Shown: positions 33,695 through 42,673 of the stretch, piece after piece
Layout of the letters: each line of letters opens with the position of its first letter
How positions within the stretch are numbered: the first letter of the stretch is position 1
Assembly: GCF_002205645.1 (NCBI RefSeq)
Contig: NZ_NIOF01000014.1
Span: 89,502-153,501 of the forward strand
Reading direction: 5' to 3'
DNA: 64,000 bases
DNA from: Roseateles aquatilis
Lineage (GTDB): Bacteria > Pseudomonadota > Gammaproteobacteria > Burkholderiales > Burkholderiaceae_C
Position numbers and translations under genes: made by a program
The notes under the pieces: model-generated
Told to the model about the DNA's origin: nothing
Database searches by the model: none
What the model saw: the letters and a program-made list of their open reading frames with translations, nothing else

Positions 33695-34803
33695 ACGGGG
33701 ATCAGCTCCTCGACCGGGCCGTGGCTGACGATCGCCCCGCTGCCGCGGGTTTCGTAGAGGTCGACGCGCTCCAGCGGCGGCAACTGGGCCTTCGCGTGTT
33801 GCAGCACCCAGGCCGCGAGGCTCGCGGTGTCCGCGTCCGGCAGGCCGGCGAGCTCATGCAGCGGATGGTGGTCCATGGCCTTGTAGATCGGATCGAACAA
33901 CTGCTTCACGTCGCTGAAGTCCATCGCCCAGCCGTGGACCTCGTCCAGCGGCGCGTTCAGGTGCAAGCGCAGCGTGAAGGTGTGGCCGTGGATGCCAGCC
34001 AGTGGATGACCATCGGGCGCGCGCGTCAGCTTGACCGCGCTGTCAAGGGTGAACTCCTTCCAGATCCGGTAGCGCTCGCCGTCGAAGTTGGCGCCGCTGG
34101 ACCCGGTCTCGTAGACGGTGACCCAGCTCAGCTCCGGCAACTTCGGTTTCAGCCGCTCCCACAGCCAGGAAGAGATGAGCTCGCTGGTCGGATTGGACAG
34201 GCCCTCGATCTCGTTCAGGCACTGGTAGTTCAGCTGCGCATGGAACGGGGCCCAGAGGTCGTCGAGATGGTCGTAGTCGATGCTCAGGTCGCGTCCGCCG
34301 AGGTCCTGGTTGGCATGCAGGATCAGTTCGAAGCCATGACCGTGCATGCGGCCGCACTTGTGGCCCATCGGCACGTTGGGCAGCTGATGCGCGGCCTGGA
34401 AGCGATATCGGCGCCAGACATGGGCATGGCCGTTGGCGTCCAGGTCGACGCCGGAGTGCGCGGTGCTCTGGATGCCGACTTGCGTGATGCCGGGGACCTT
34501 GAACTCGGTCTCGAGGCGATGGCGGATCCAGCGGGCGACGTTTTCGTCGGTCGGCTGGGTGATGTGCTGGTTCAGCAGCGCGTGATCCAGCGGGGCGATG
34601 CAACGTTCCAGGCAATCACGCAGCGCATGCACTTCGGAGCCAGGGAACGGTGCCCAACCGTTGGGCAATTCGGCCCGCACCGTGGCCAGGTAGCTGTGGC
34701 CATGCAAGCCGCGGCTGCGATGTCCGGGCGGCAGCGCATCGATCTGGCAGGCCGACTCGAACCCCGCCGAAGCGGTGAACAGAGGAGAGGGAAAAGAAGA
34801 CAT
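33691..34803 (-). CDS. queD: 6-carboxytetrahydropterin synthase, three tandem QueD/PTPS domains
   Basis: A 370-residue protein, three times the length of ordinary QueD (about 120). Each third carries an HGH zinc motif: GLHGHSY (His34, 36), GRMHGHGF (His154, 156) and GIHGHTF (272, 274). Only the middle domain has everything: His139 in FQAAHQL, catalytic Cys150 in GHKCGRMHGH, and Glu232 in YETGSSG. Domain 1 has Cys19 where the first zinc His should be and no catalytic Cys; domain 3 lacks both. So one active and two degenerate units are fused. It converts 7,8-dihydroneopterin triphosphate to 6-carboxytetrahydropterin, feeding QueE directly downstream. Confidence 0.9.
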   Translation of the reverse strand: MSSFPSPLFTASAGFESACQIDALPPGHRSRGLHGHSYLATVRAELPNGWAPFPGSEVHALRDCLERCIAPLDHALLNQHITQPTDENVARWIRHRLETEFKVPGITQVGIQSTAHSGVDLDANGHAHVWRRYRFQAAHQLPNVPMGHKCGRMHGHGFELILHANQDLGGRDLSIDYDHLDDLWAPFHAQLNYQCLNEIEGLSNPTSELISSWLWERLKPKLPELSWVTVYETGSSGANFDGERYRIWKEFTLDSAVKLTRAPDGHPLAGIHGHTFTLRLHLNAPLDEVHGWAMDFSDVKQLFDPIYKAMDHHPLHELAGLPDADTASLAAWVLQHAKAQLPPLERVDLYETRGSGAIVSHGPVEELIPV

Positions 34804-34886
34804 CCCGAGAGTGTGACACGCTCGGTTTTCTTATTCCTTTGTATTGAATATCTCTCTGGTCGTAATGGTAGGTGTTGGCCACTTTC

Positions 34887-35013
34887 TGTGGATAACCGCT
34901 GTTTGATGTTTGGCATCAACGACTTGCGAACGGTTCAACCCTGTGTGGCGAACCCATGGGAACGCGGGAGCGTTCGATAACAACTTCGCCGGACGCGATT
35001 CCGATGTGGACAA
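34887..35013. promoter_or_regulatory. Second group of DnaA boxes upstream of queD
   Basis: The 347 bases between queD and the nuclease gene hold no gene. TGTGGATAA at 34887-34895 is a consensus DnaA box, TGTGGACAA at 35005-35013 a one-mismatch box. Just before them lies a lower-GC patch (34825-34870). Along with the sites at 32823-32978 they bracket queE-queD. Confidence 0.4.
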
Positions 35014-35087
35014 CCTGCCTGTTGTTCCGCGAGCGTCCCCAGGTCTGTGCACAGGGCCCGCAGCGGCCTTTCCGAGCGGTCGAGGCG

Positions 35088-35113
35088 AAAAAAAGCCCCG
35101 CGTCGGCGGGGCT
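35088..35113 (-). terminator. Rho-independent terminator of the S1/P1 nuclease gene
   Basis: On the minus strand, AGCCCCGC, loop CGAC, GCGGGGCT, followed by seven T. The 8-base-pair GC-rich stem and the T-run make a textbook terminator 38 bases after the nuclease stop. Confidence 0.85.
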
Positions 35114-35150
35114 CTCCACAGGGCTGATGGGCGCTTTCGGCGCCTATCGT

Positions 35151-36191
35151 TCAGCGCTTGTCCGGCCAGATGGTTTCCAGCAACTGCGCCAGGCGCGCAC
35201 CGCCCTTGATGACGTTCTGGCGGGTCTGTTCCAGGCTGCGCGCGTCGTAGTTGGACGGCGGCGTCGCCATCCAGCGCGGGCCGCGCAGGCTCTGCTGACG
35301 CGCGCCGAAGGTCATGCCGTCGAACGCGTCGCGCGCGCCCAGCAGCGATTCGCTGGCCCACTGGATCGGCCAGTCATCCGGGTTGCCGGTGGCCGGCGGC
35401 ACGTCCTTGGCCTGAGCCGGCATCGCGGCGAGCTGCTCCGCGCTCAGCTTGCCGGGCAGACCGTCCCAGTACGCGTGCAGGTTGCCGCCGGGCGTGCCGT
35501 CCGGACGCGGCAGCGTGATCGCGTTGCCGCCGACGGTGTGCGTCAGCGCATCGGCGCCTTGCGTGTCCGGGTCGTAGGACTTGCCGTCCGCGTCCAGGTA
35601 CAGCGACCCCATGTGCAGCGGCTGATGCATGTCGCCCAGCGAATGCACGACCAGCGCCAGCGCGTCGCGCTCGGTGAAATCCATCGGCGGGGTCTGCTTG
35701 CCGGTGCGCAGCACCAGGATCGCGGCGCGCAGCGCGGGCACGATGTCGTGATCGCTGGTGCCGATGGCGCCCGGCACGTACTTGCCGCGCTGGATCGCGA
35801 CATTGGCGTAGTGGTACTGCTTGTTGCAGGACTCCTCGCCCGGCTTCGGCTTGCATTGCTCGAAGTTGCGCTGCACGTAGTCGCGCATGCGGGCTTCCTC
35901 CTCGGCGTTGTTCTCGAAGACGGCGCACTCGGCGAAGCGGCCCGTCACCGCGTACTTGAAGCCATTGCCGGTATCGATGCCCTTGACGCAGTCATCCCAC
36001 ACGGCGATGTCGCGCAACGAGACGTTGCTGAGGATGCGCTTGACCTCGACCTCGGCGCGATGGCCCTTGATCAACTGGGCGGCGATCTCGCCGACGGTGT
36101 TGTGGCCGACGGCGCCGAAGCCGAAGGCCTGACCGCAGCAAGCGGCCAGCAGCGACAACGCGGCGACGCCGCGCGCAAACGATTTGGTCAT
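35151..36191 (-). CDS. Secreted S1/P1-family nuclease
   Basis: A 346-residue exported zinc nuclease of the S1/P1 and phospholipase C fold, expected to digest single-stranded nucleic acid. Residues 1-24 are a signal peptide. His and Asp ligands are visible in FGAVGHNTV (His30), AVWDDCVKG, YHYANV, ALVVHSLGDMHQPLH and GGNLHAYWD. In the family the mature protein usually starts with Trp, whose backbone amine binds zinc; here the matching position reads Phe25. The start at 36191 leaves a clean signal. A strong terminator follows. Confidence 0.92.
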   Translation of the reverse strand: MTKSFARGVAALSLLAACCGQAFGFGAVGHNTVGEIAAQLIKGHRAEVEVKRILSNVSLRDIAVWDDCVKGIDTGNGFKYAVTGRFAECAVFENNAEEEARMRDYVQRNFEQCKPKPGEESCNKQYHYANVAIQRGKYVPGAIGTSDHDIVPALRAAILVLRTGKQTPPMDFTERDALALVVHSLGDMHQPLHMGSLYLDADGKSYDPDTQGADALTHTVGGNAITLPRPDGTPGGNLHAYWDGLPGKLSAEQLAAMPAQAKDVPPATGNPDDWPIQWASESLLGARDAFDGMTFGARQQSLRGPRWMATPPSNYDARSLEQTRQNVIKGGARLAQLLETIWPDKR

Positions 36192-36378
36192 GACAGGTAA
36201 CCTGGTCTGGGACGATGCGCCGGCGGCTCCGCCGGCAGGGGATGCCGGATTGTGCATGGCGCTTCATGACAGTCAGCGGGGGCTTATGCGGAGGCCGCAT
36301 GTCCATTCATGCAGCCCTTCGTTCGGCAAATGAGCGCCCTTCCCTAAGCTGATCAACATCTTTCAGGGAGCGATCCAC

Positions 36379-36597
36379 ATGAGCATCACCGCGATCAACG
36401 TCCGCAACCAATTCCGCGGCACCATCAAGGAAATCATCGAGGGCCCGGTCGTGTCCGAGGTCGACGTGCAGACCGCCGCCGGACTGGTGGTCACGTCGGT
36501 CATCACCACCCGGTCGGTGAAGGAGCTGCAACTGACGGTCGGCAAGGAGGTCGTCGCCCTGGTCAAGTCGACCGAGGTCTCGATCGCCACGCTGTGA
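36379..36597 (+). CDS. Molbindin-like Mop/TOBE domain protein
   Basis: A 72-residue single Mop domain: MSITAINVRNQFRGTIKEII, GPVVSEVDVQTAAG, SVITTRSVKELQL and VALVKSTEVSIATL are the typical strands and the anion-binding Ser/Thr/Lys turn. Molbindins store or buffer molybdate in the cytoplasm as hexamers. An AGGGAG site precedes the ATG. No mod transport genes are adjacent. It lies 10 bases upstream of a serine hydrolase gene and is likely cotranscribed. Confidence 0.93.
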   Translation: MSITAINVRNQFRGTIKEIIEGPVVSEVDVQTAAGLVVTSVITTRSVKELQLTVGKEVVALVKSTEVSIATL

Positions 36598-36607
36598 GGA
36601 GCTCGCC

Positions 36608-37228
36608 ATGGCGCTTTATCCCCATCGCGCCGCCCAACGCAGCGGCGGTGCCGAACCCCGTCTCCTGATCATCCCCGGGCTGCACGACAGCGGCCCCGCG
36701 CATTGGCAGAGCTGGCTGGAGCAGCAGTACCGCGACGCGCACCGCGTGCGGCAGCGCGACTTCAGCCATCCGGACCTCGAGCGCTGGTCCGAGCGCATCC
36801 AGGCGCGCCTGGACAACGCCGGCGATGGCGAGTGGATCGCCGTGGCGCACAGCTTCGGCTGCCTGGCGCTGGCGCATCACCTGCAAAGAAATCCGGATTC
36901 GCCGGTGCGCGAGGCGCTGCTGGTCGCGCCCGCCGAGCCCGACAAGTTCGGCCTGGCCGAGAGCCTGCCCCATCAGCGCCTGGGCCGCCCCACCGCGCTG
37001 ATCGCCAGCCAGAACGACCCGTGGATGAGCGCGGCCAGCGCCCTGCGCTGGGCAACGCGCTGGGGCAGCAGCTACAGCAACATCGGACTGGTGGGCCACA
37101 TCAACTCCGAGGCCGGTTTCGGTCCGTTCCCGCTGGCCAAGCGATGGGTCGAGGCGGCGCGCGCCCGTGCCGCCAGGGAGCGACGCCCGGAGCGGGCCAG
37201 CATCCTGGAATGGTCCTTCTCGATCTGA
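36608..37228 (+). CDS. RBBP9/YdeN-family serine hydrolase, second copy
   Basis: A 206-residue alpha/beta hydrolase with LLIIPGLHDSGPAHWQSWLE, the nucleophile motif VAHSFGCLAL, ASQNDPWMS (acid) and LVGHINSEAGFGPFP (His). It is a clear paralogue of the protein at 17871-18464, sharing motif order and length but not close in sequence. The role is unknown. It follows the Mop gene by 10 bases. Confidence 0.9.
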   Translation: MALYPHRAAQRSGGAEPRLLIIPGLHDSGPAHWQSWLEQQYRDAHRVRQRDFSHPDLERWSERIQARLDNAGDGEWIAVAHSFGCLALAHHLQRNPDSPVREALLVAPAEPDKFGLAESLPHQRLGRPTALIASQNDPWMSAASALRWATRWGSSYSNIGLVGHINSEAGFGPFPLAKRWVEAARARAARERRPERASILEWSFSI

Positions 37229-37390
37229 CAAGACCCGCGGCCTTGGCGTCACGGCTCCGAAAGATCGCGCCGACTTTCAAGCACCGTTTGAAATAGGTTC
37301 AATCGTTTATCGCTTTTTTGAAAACGGGCGATGCGCAAGACTCCGCCGCATCCCTCACCCGAGGCCTTCGGGCCGATCAAGGAACGACGA

Positions 37391-38497
37391 ATGACGATCC
37401 ATCGCTCAACGACATCCACGAAGCCTGCACGGGCCGCCGCCGCCACGGTGTTGCTCGCGTTGCTGACCACGCTGGCGGCCCCGGTCCTGGCGCAGAAGAC
37501 GGGCGACCTCGAGGTCGTCGCCGAACTTCCCATCCGCCCGGGCAACGTGACGCCGGGCCCGGCCGGTCGGGTGTTCGCCACGGTCCATCCGCTCGGGGCG
37601 CCCGCCGACGCGCAACTGATCGAGATCACCGGCAAGGACAGCTACAAGCCGTGGCCGACGCCCGCGCTCCAGCGCGGCAAGGACGCCGCCAGCGACGACC
37701 GCATCGACACGCCCTTGGGCATCACCTACGACGGCCATGGCCGGGTGTGGATCGTGGACATGGGCTTGAACCTCGGCAAGACGCGCCTGTGGGCCTTCGA
37801 CGCGGCATCGGGGCGCGAGCTCCACCGCATCGAGCTGCCGCAGAAGATCGCTCCGAAGGGGAGCTTCGTGCAGGACCTGGTGGTCGACGATGTCGCCGGC
37901 TGGGTCTACCTCGCCGACATCGCCGATCCCGGCCTGATCGCGGTCGAGATCGGCACCGGAAAAGCGCGGCGTTTCGGCGGCCATGCCGCGCTGAAGGCCG
38001 AGCCCGATGCCGTCATGGTGATCGGCGGCAAGCCCATCGAGTTCCAAGGCAAACCCGCCAGCGTCGGGGTCAATCCGCTGACGCTGTCGGCCGACCGGGA
38101 AACGCTTTTCTTCGGCGCGATGAACGGACGCAATTGGTATGCCGTGCCGGCCAAGCTGCTGAGGACCGGCGCCAGCGACGCGCGAATCTCCGCGTCGATC
38201 CGACGTGTCGGTCCCAAGCCGGTCTCCGATGGCGCCGCGACCGATGCGGCTGGCAGGCACTTCTTCACCAACGTGAACGAGGGCGGCATCGATGTACTCG
38301 ACGCTCGCGGCCGGTTGACGCCCCTGGTCCGCGATCCGCGCCTGGACTGGCCCGACAGCGTGCACCTGAGCGATTCACCCTGGCTGTACGTCTCGGTGAA
38401 CCAGCTCTACAAGACACCGGCCTTCACCGGAGGCGCCGATGCCGGACAACCGCCCTACCGCGTGATGCGGGTGTGGGCGGGCAGCTCGGCGCGTTGA
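37391..38497 (+). CDS. Exported beta-propeller protein, Yellow/major royal jelly family-like
   Basis: A 368-residue protein with a signal peptide of about 36 residues (LLALLTTLAAPVLAQ). The rest has propeller-like repeats and the family landmarks LEVVAELPIRPGNVTPG, DTPLGITYDGHGRVWIVDMG and GSFVQDLVVDD, as in bacterial MRJP/Yellow and SMP-30-like proteins, some of which act as lactonases. An upstream in-frame ATG at 37331 would mask the signal, so 37391 is chosen. An AT-rich promoter-like patch lies at 37275-37325. The substrate is unknown. Confidence 0.87.
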   Translation: MTIHRSTTSTKPARAAAATVLLALLTTLAAPVLAQKTGDLEVVAELPIRPGNVTPGPAGRVFATVHPLGAPADAQLIEITGKDSYKPWPTPALQRGKDAASDDRIDTPLGITYDGHGRVWIVDMGLNLGKTRLWAFDAASGRELHRIELPQKIAPKGSFVQDLVVDDVAGWVYLADIADPGLIAVEIGTGKARRFGGHAALKAEPDAVMVIGGKPIEFQGKPASVGVNPLTLSADRETLFFGAMNGRNWYAVPAKLLRTGASDARISASIRRVGPKPVSDGAATDAAGRHFFTNVNEGGIDVLDARGRLTPLVRDPRLDWPDSVHLSDSPWLYVSVNQLYKTPAFTGGADAGQPPYRVMRVWAGSSAR

Positions 38498-38610
38498 TCG
38501 GCGGGGACTGCGGGGAATCCCTGTCAGGGACGGGGAGTCTCGCGTCGGTCACGTTCCGGGGCTATGGTCGTCGTTCGATCGCACACGACCAACGATCCCA
38601 GGAGACACCG

Positions 38611-39057
38611 ATGCCCTTCACCATCCGCCTGCACCGTGTCATCAAGGCCCCGCCGGAACGGGTCTTTCGCGCCTTCACCGACGCCGCCGCGATGTGCAAG
38701 TGGCTGCCGCCGCACGGCTTCACCGGCACCATGCATCACATGGACGCCCGGCCGGGCGGCAGCTGGCGGATGTCGTTCACCAATCTCTCGGCGGGCGGCC
38801 AGCATTCGTTCGGCGGCGAATACCTGGACTTCGAGCCCGGCGCGAAGCTGCGCTACACCAGCCGCTTCGACGACCCCAACCTGCCCGGCGACATGATCAC
38901 GACCGTCGAGCTGCAGGCGGTCTTCTGCGGCACCGAAATGCAGGTCACGCAGGAAGGCATCCCGGACCTCATCCCGTCACAGGCCTGCTACCTCGGCTGG
39001 CAGGAGTCGCTGACCCTGCTGACCCAGTTGGTCGAGCCGGACATTCCGAACGGCTGA
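38611..39057 (+). CDS. SRPBCC (AHSA1-like) domain protein
   Basis: A 148-residue START/Bet v 1-like protein: MPFTIRLHRVIKAPPERVFRAF, then KWLPPHGFTG, DARPGGSWRM and GWQESLTLLTQLVE. The family binds hydrophobic ligands in a deep cavity; function here is unknown. AGGAGA precedes the ATG. It stands alone, 113 bases after the propeller gene. Confidence 0.92.
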   Translation: MPFTIRLHRVIKAPPERVFRAFTDAAAMCKWLPPHGFTGTMHHMDARPGGSWRMSFTNLSAGGQHSFGGEYLDFEPGAKLRYTSRFDDPNLPGDMITTVELQAVFCGTEMQVTQEGIPDLIPSQACYLGWQESLTLLTQLVEPDIPNG

Positions 39058-39562
39058 TCGATCCACGAGGGGTCATCCACCCTTCGCCGCCCGGTGACAG
39101 GGGATGTCAGGCTCTCCGCGTTTTTGCGCGAAGAAATCCGGGGTTGCCCCCGAAGTCCGATGCCTGATCCGGATTGGCCGGCCACCCGTTTTTGAGCTTC
39201 GGCGTTTTTCGTGGTCCGGCGCGTTTCCGGATGGTTTGGGGCCGGGTCGAAGCTGTCAGCGGTTGTCAGCCTCTGCGCATTTTTCGCGGTCGATTTCCGT
39301 GAATTTCGGCGTTCCTGGCGAGTTGGCCAGGTCCTGGCGGCCGTCGATTCGGCATGAGAAAAATGCGTGGCATCGCCGTGTCACGGATAGCGAGGATCAC
39401 GGCGATCGGAAATCCGTGATGAAGCGATGCCGTGAAGTAAGGAAACAAGGAATGCCATGGGCGCCGATGGAATCGAAGGCATCGACCCTCCATGAACCAG
39501 TGAGCGCCCCCGCTTATTCCGACGCCTTGTGAGGGCTGCCGCATGCCCCTAGCATCGCCGCC
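39058..39562. repeat. Intergenic region with imperfect direct repeats; no gene seen
   Basis: A 505-base stretch. Two related 25-base elements begin GTCAGGCTCTCCGCG (39106-39130) and GTCAGCCTCTGCGCA (39265-39289), agreeing at about 20 positions and both containing TTTTT near GC-rich flanks. A third weaker relative lies near 39196 (CGGCGTTTTTCG). A 142-codon frame crosses the region at 39104-39532, but its composition is not protein-like and it has no ribosome binding site. Confidence 0.4.
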
Positions 39563-41785
39563 ATGCATGTCTCCACGCGTTCCTTGATGCGATCTCTGGT
39601 GCGCCGCTTGATGCTGGCCGTTGGCTTGACGGCCGCAGTGTTGACGACGTTCGCGACATCGGCCCGGGCTCAGGCCTCCGCGCCCGATCGGGCGTCGACC
39701 GACGAGGTGCGGGTGCGGTTGATCGCCGCGTCCTCGCGGGTGTCGCCGGGGCAGACGCTGCTGCTGGCGCTGGAGCAACGCATCGCGCCGCATTGGCACA
39801 CGTACTGGAAGAACCCGGGCGATTCGGGGCAGCCGACGAGCATCGAATGGACGTTGCCCGCCGGCGCGACCGCTGGAGAGATCCTCTGGCCGGCGCCGAA
39901 GCGCTTCGACGTCGGACCGATCACGAATTACGGCTATGAAGACCAGGCATTGCTGCTGACCGAGGTCCACCTGCCGCAAGACCTGACCCCGGGATCGATG
40001 GCGACGGTCAAGGCCGACGCGACCTGGCTGGTGTGCCGCGAGGAGTGCATTCCACAGCAGGCGACGCTGACGCTGGCACTGCCGGTGGGCGCCGTGGCGG
40101 TGGCTTCGCCCGAAGCGGCGCATCTGCAGGCGGCACGCGCGGCGTTGCCCGCGAAGGCGCCGTTCCCGGCGACCGCGCGCATCGATGGACAGATGCTCAC
40201 CGTGGCATGGCCCGTCTCCGGATCGTCGGCGGTGAAGCAGGCGCTTTTCCTGCCGGCGGACTGGGGCCGCATCCAGCATGCGGCCAAGCCGGAGCTGGAT
40301 CGCCAGGGCGAGGACTGGCGCCTGCGCATGCCCGTGGGCGAGCAGCCCGCGCCCGCCGGGCGATCGCTCGACGGGCTGCTGCTGGTCGATGGGACGGCCT
40401 GGCAGGTCAGCATGCCGGTCAGCGGCGTGGCGACGGTGCCTGCCCTGCCCGCGCGGCAAGCCGACGCGACGGCGGGAGCCGGCGCGTCCCCGAGCCAAAC
40501 GAGCACGCCCGGCGATGCGGGCGCCGATGCGGCGCGAGTGGACCTGTGGGCGGCGATGGGCCTCGCGCTGATCGGCGGCCTGATCCTCAACCTGATGCCG
40601 TGCGTGTTCCCGGTGCTGGCCATCAAGGCGCTCGGGTTCCTGCATGGACAGCCTGGCGAGCATCGCCGGCAGGGGCTCGCCTACACCGCGGGGGTGCTGG
40701 TGGCGTTCGCGGCCTTGGCCGCGGTGCTGCTTGGGTTGCGAGGCGCGGGCGGCAGCGTCGGCTGGGGGTTCCAGTTCCACTCCCCGCTTTTCGTGATGCT
40801 GCTGGCGTGGTTGATGTTCGTGCTCGGTCTGTCGCTGATCGGCATGCTGCAGATCGGCGCCGGCTTCGCGGGCGTGGGGCAAGGGCTGGCGAGCCGCTCT
40901 GGCCTGTCGGGCAGCTTCTTCACCGGCGTGCTGGCGACCGTCGTCGCGACGCCCTGCACCGCGCCGTTCATGGGCGCGGCAATGGCATACGCGTTGGCGC
41001 AGCCGGCGCCGCAGCTGTTCGCGGTCTTCCTGTCGCTGGGCCTCGGATTGGCCCTGCCCTACCTCGCGCTGTCCTGGTGGCCCGCGCTGCAACGGCGCAT
41101 GCCGCGACCCGGCGCCTGGATGGATGTGCTCAAGCAGGGGCTGGCCTTCCCGATGTTCGCCGCGGCGATCTGGCTTGTCTGGGTGCTGGCACAGCAGGCG
41201 GGTCCGCTGGGCGTGTTGCTCGCGTTGGTGGGCATGGCGCTGCTGGCCTTCGCGGCATGGTTGCGAACGGTCAGCCGGTCGGCCACCTTGCGGATGCGAT
41301 GGACTGGCGGCGTGGCGGCGCTCGCGTCGCTGGGCGCGGCGGCGGCGTTGTTGCCGCTGTTGATGGGCGACGAGCAGGCGCTGTCTTCCAACGCTGGCGC
41401 GGCGGAGGCACGCGTTGGCGCGAGCCCGGCGGCCGTGTCGGAGGAGCCCTACTCGCCGGAGCGCCTTGCCCAACTGCGCGCGCAAGGCAAGCCGGTCTTC
41501 GTCAACCTCACCGCGTCCTGGTGCATCACCTGCCTGGTCAACGAGCGCGTCGCCCTGTCCACGGGCGAGGTGAAGAGCGCCTTCTCGACCCAGGGCGTGA
41601 CCTACATGAAAGGCGACTGGACGCGCCAGGATCCGCGCATCACTGCGCTGCTGAAGCAACATGGCCGCAGCGGCGTGCCGCTGTATCTGTTCTATCCCGC
41701 CGGCGGCGGCGACGGCGTGCAGGTGCTGCCGCAGTTGCTCACCCCCGGCATCGTCACCTCGGTCCTGCGAGCCGGAGCCTCCTGA
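39563..41785 (+). CDS. DsbD/ScsB-like thiol-disulfide transporter
   Basis: A 740-residue inner-membrane reductase that passes electrons from cytoplasmic thioredoxin to the periplasm. Parts in order: signal peptide (to about 36), N-terminal periplasmic domain of ScsB type with Cys pair in VCREECIPQ, CcdA-like membrane domain with LNLMPCVFPVLAIK and ATPCTAPFMGAA (the two redox Cys), and a C-terminal thioredoxin domain with ASWCITC (Cys654 and Cys657). The N-domain differs from classical DsbD, so ScsB-like is the better name. A redoxin gene follows at 88 bases and may be its client. Confidence 0.92.
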   Translation: MHVSTRSLMRSLVRRLMLAVGLTAAVLTTFATSARAQASAPDRASTDEVRVRLIAASSRVSPGQTLLLALEQRIAPHWHTYWKNPGDSGQPTSIEWTLPAGATAGEILWPAPKRFDVGPITNYGYEDQALLLTEVHLPQDLTPGSMATVKADATWLVCREECIPQQATLTLALPVGAVAVASPEAAHLQAARAALPAKAPFPATARIDGQMLTVAWPVSGSSAVKQALFLPADWGRIQHAAKPELDRQGEDWRLRMPVGEQPAPAGRSLDGLLLVDGTAWQVSMPVSGVATVPALPARQADATAGAGASPSQTSTPGDAGADAARVDLWAAMGLALIGGLILNLMPCVFPVLAIKALGFLHGQPGEHRRQGLAYTAGVLVAFAALAAVLLGLRGAGGSVGWGFQFHSPLFVMLLAWLMFVLGLSLIGMLQIGAGFAGVGQGLASRSGLSGSFFTGVLATVVATPCTAPFMGAAMAYALAQPAPQLFAVFLSLGLGLALPYLALSWWPALQRRMPRPGAWMDVLKQGLAFPMFAAAIWLVWVLAQQAGPLGVLLALVGMALLAFAAWLRTVSRSATLRMRWTGGVAALASLGAAAALLPLLMGDEQALSSNAGAAEARVGASPAAVSEEPYSPERLAQLRAQGKPVFVNLTASWCITCLVNERVALSTGEVKSAFSTQGVTYMKGDWTRQDPRITALLKQHGRSGVPLYLFYPAGGGDGVQVLPQLLTPGIVTSVLRAGAS

Positions 41786-41873
41786 ACCCGAGGCCAGCCA
41801 GCGCGCCGTCATCCCGCCCTCGCGACATGTCGTCGCGACCATCCCGTTGCCCCTTCGATAGGAGAAACCCGTC

Positions 41874-42572
41874 ATGAACAAGCCGACGAAATTCGAGACC
41901 CGGTCCGGACAGCTGCTCGCGTCCGAGTCATCCGGCCAGGTGCCGCGTCCGGCGCTGTCGCGACGCGCGTTGATCGCCGGCGCGGCGCTGGTGGCGTCGA
42001 TGGTCGCCGCCGGTGTCGCCCACGCGCAGGCGCAGATCGATCAGCCCGCGCCGGCCTTCAGCGCCACGACCGCCGACGGCAAGACCCTGACCCTGGACAG
42101 CCTCAACGGCAAGACGGTCGTCCTGGAGTGGACCAATCACGACTGCCCCTACGTCAAGAAGCATTACGGCAGCGGCAACATCCCGGCGCTGCAGAAGGAC
42201 GCGACAGGCAAGGGCGTGGTGTGGCTTCAAGTGATCTCGTCCGCGCCGGGCCAGCAGGGGTATGTCGACGGGCCCACCGCGATCAAGCTGAACCAGGAAC
42301 GTGGCGCGGCGCCGACCAACACGCTGCTGGATCCAAGTGGCCAGATCGGCAAGGCATATGGCGCGCAGACGTCGCCGCATCTGTTCATCATCAATCCGCA
42401 GGGCGTGCTGGTCTACAAGGGCGGCATCGACAGCATCGCCACCGCGAAGGTCGACGACATCGCCAAGGCGGACCCGTATGTGAAGACCGCGCTGAGAGAG
42501 CTGGCTGCCGGCAAGAAGGTCACGCAGGCCAACACGCGGCCTTACGGATGCTCGATCAAGTACGGCAGCTGA
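41874..42572 (+). CDS. Exported redoxin (AhpC/TSA-like)
   Basis: A 232-residue thioredoxin-fold protein with a twin-arginine-like signal (LSRRALIAGAALVASMVAAG, then AHAQ). The active site is WTNHDCPYVKKHY: a single Cys in the C-P-Y-V setting, so not a CxxC thioredoxin but similar to periplasmic redoxins. A second Cys near the C-terminus (RPYGCSIKYG) may resolve the first. GGAG lies before the ATG. The position right after the DsbD-like gene suggests the latter keeps it reduced. Confidence 0.9.
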   Translation: MNKPTKFETRSGQLLASESSGQVPRPALSRRALIAGAALVASMVAAGVAHAQAQIDQPAPAFSATTADGKTLTLDSLNGKTVVLEWTNHDCPYVKKHYGSGNIPALQKDATGKGVVWLQVISSAPGQQGYVDGPTAIKLNQERGAAPTNTLLDPSGQIGKAYGAQTSPHLFIINPQGVLVYKGGIDSIATAKVDDIAKADPYVKTALRELAAGKKVTQANTRPYGCSIKYGS

Positions 42573-42673
42573 CGCCACGCTGATCAGGCCAGGCCGCCGC
42601 TGGGGACGCGTCGCACGACGCTCGCCCCAGTCGAGGCGAGCGAGGCGGACCACGCCTGGCGCCGAGCACCACT

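Noticed and set aside
39104..39532. A 142-codon frame in the gap before the DsbD-like gene.
   Set aside because: No ribosome binding site, composition unlike neighbouring proteins, and it spans the direct repeats.
39266..41881. An 871-codon minus-strand frame opposite the DsbD-like gene.
   Set aside because: Shadow frame; the plus strand has a full signal peptide, CcdA motifs and WCITC.
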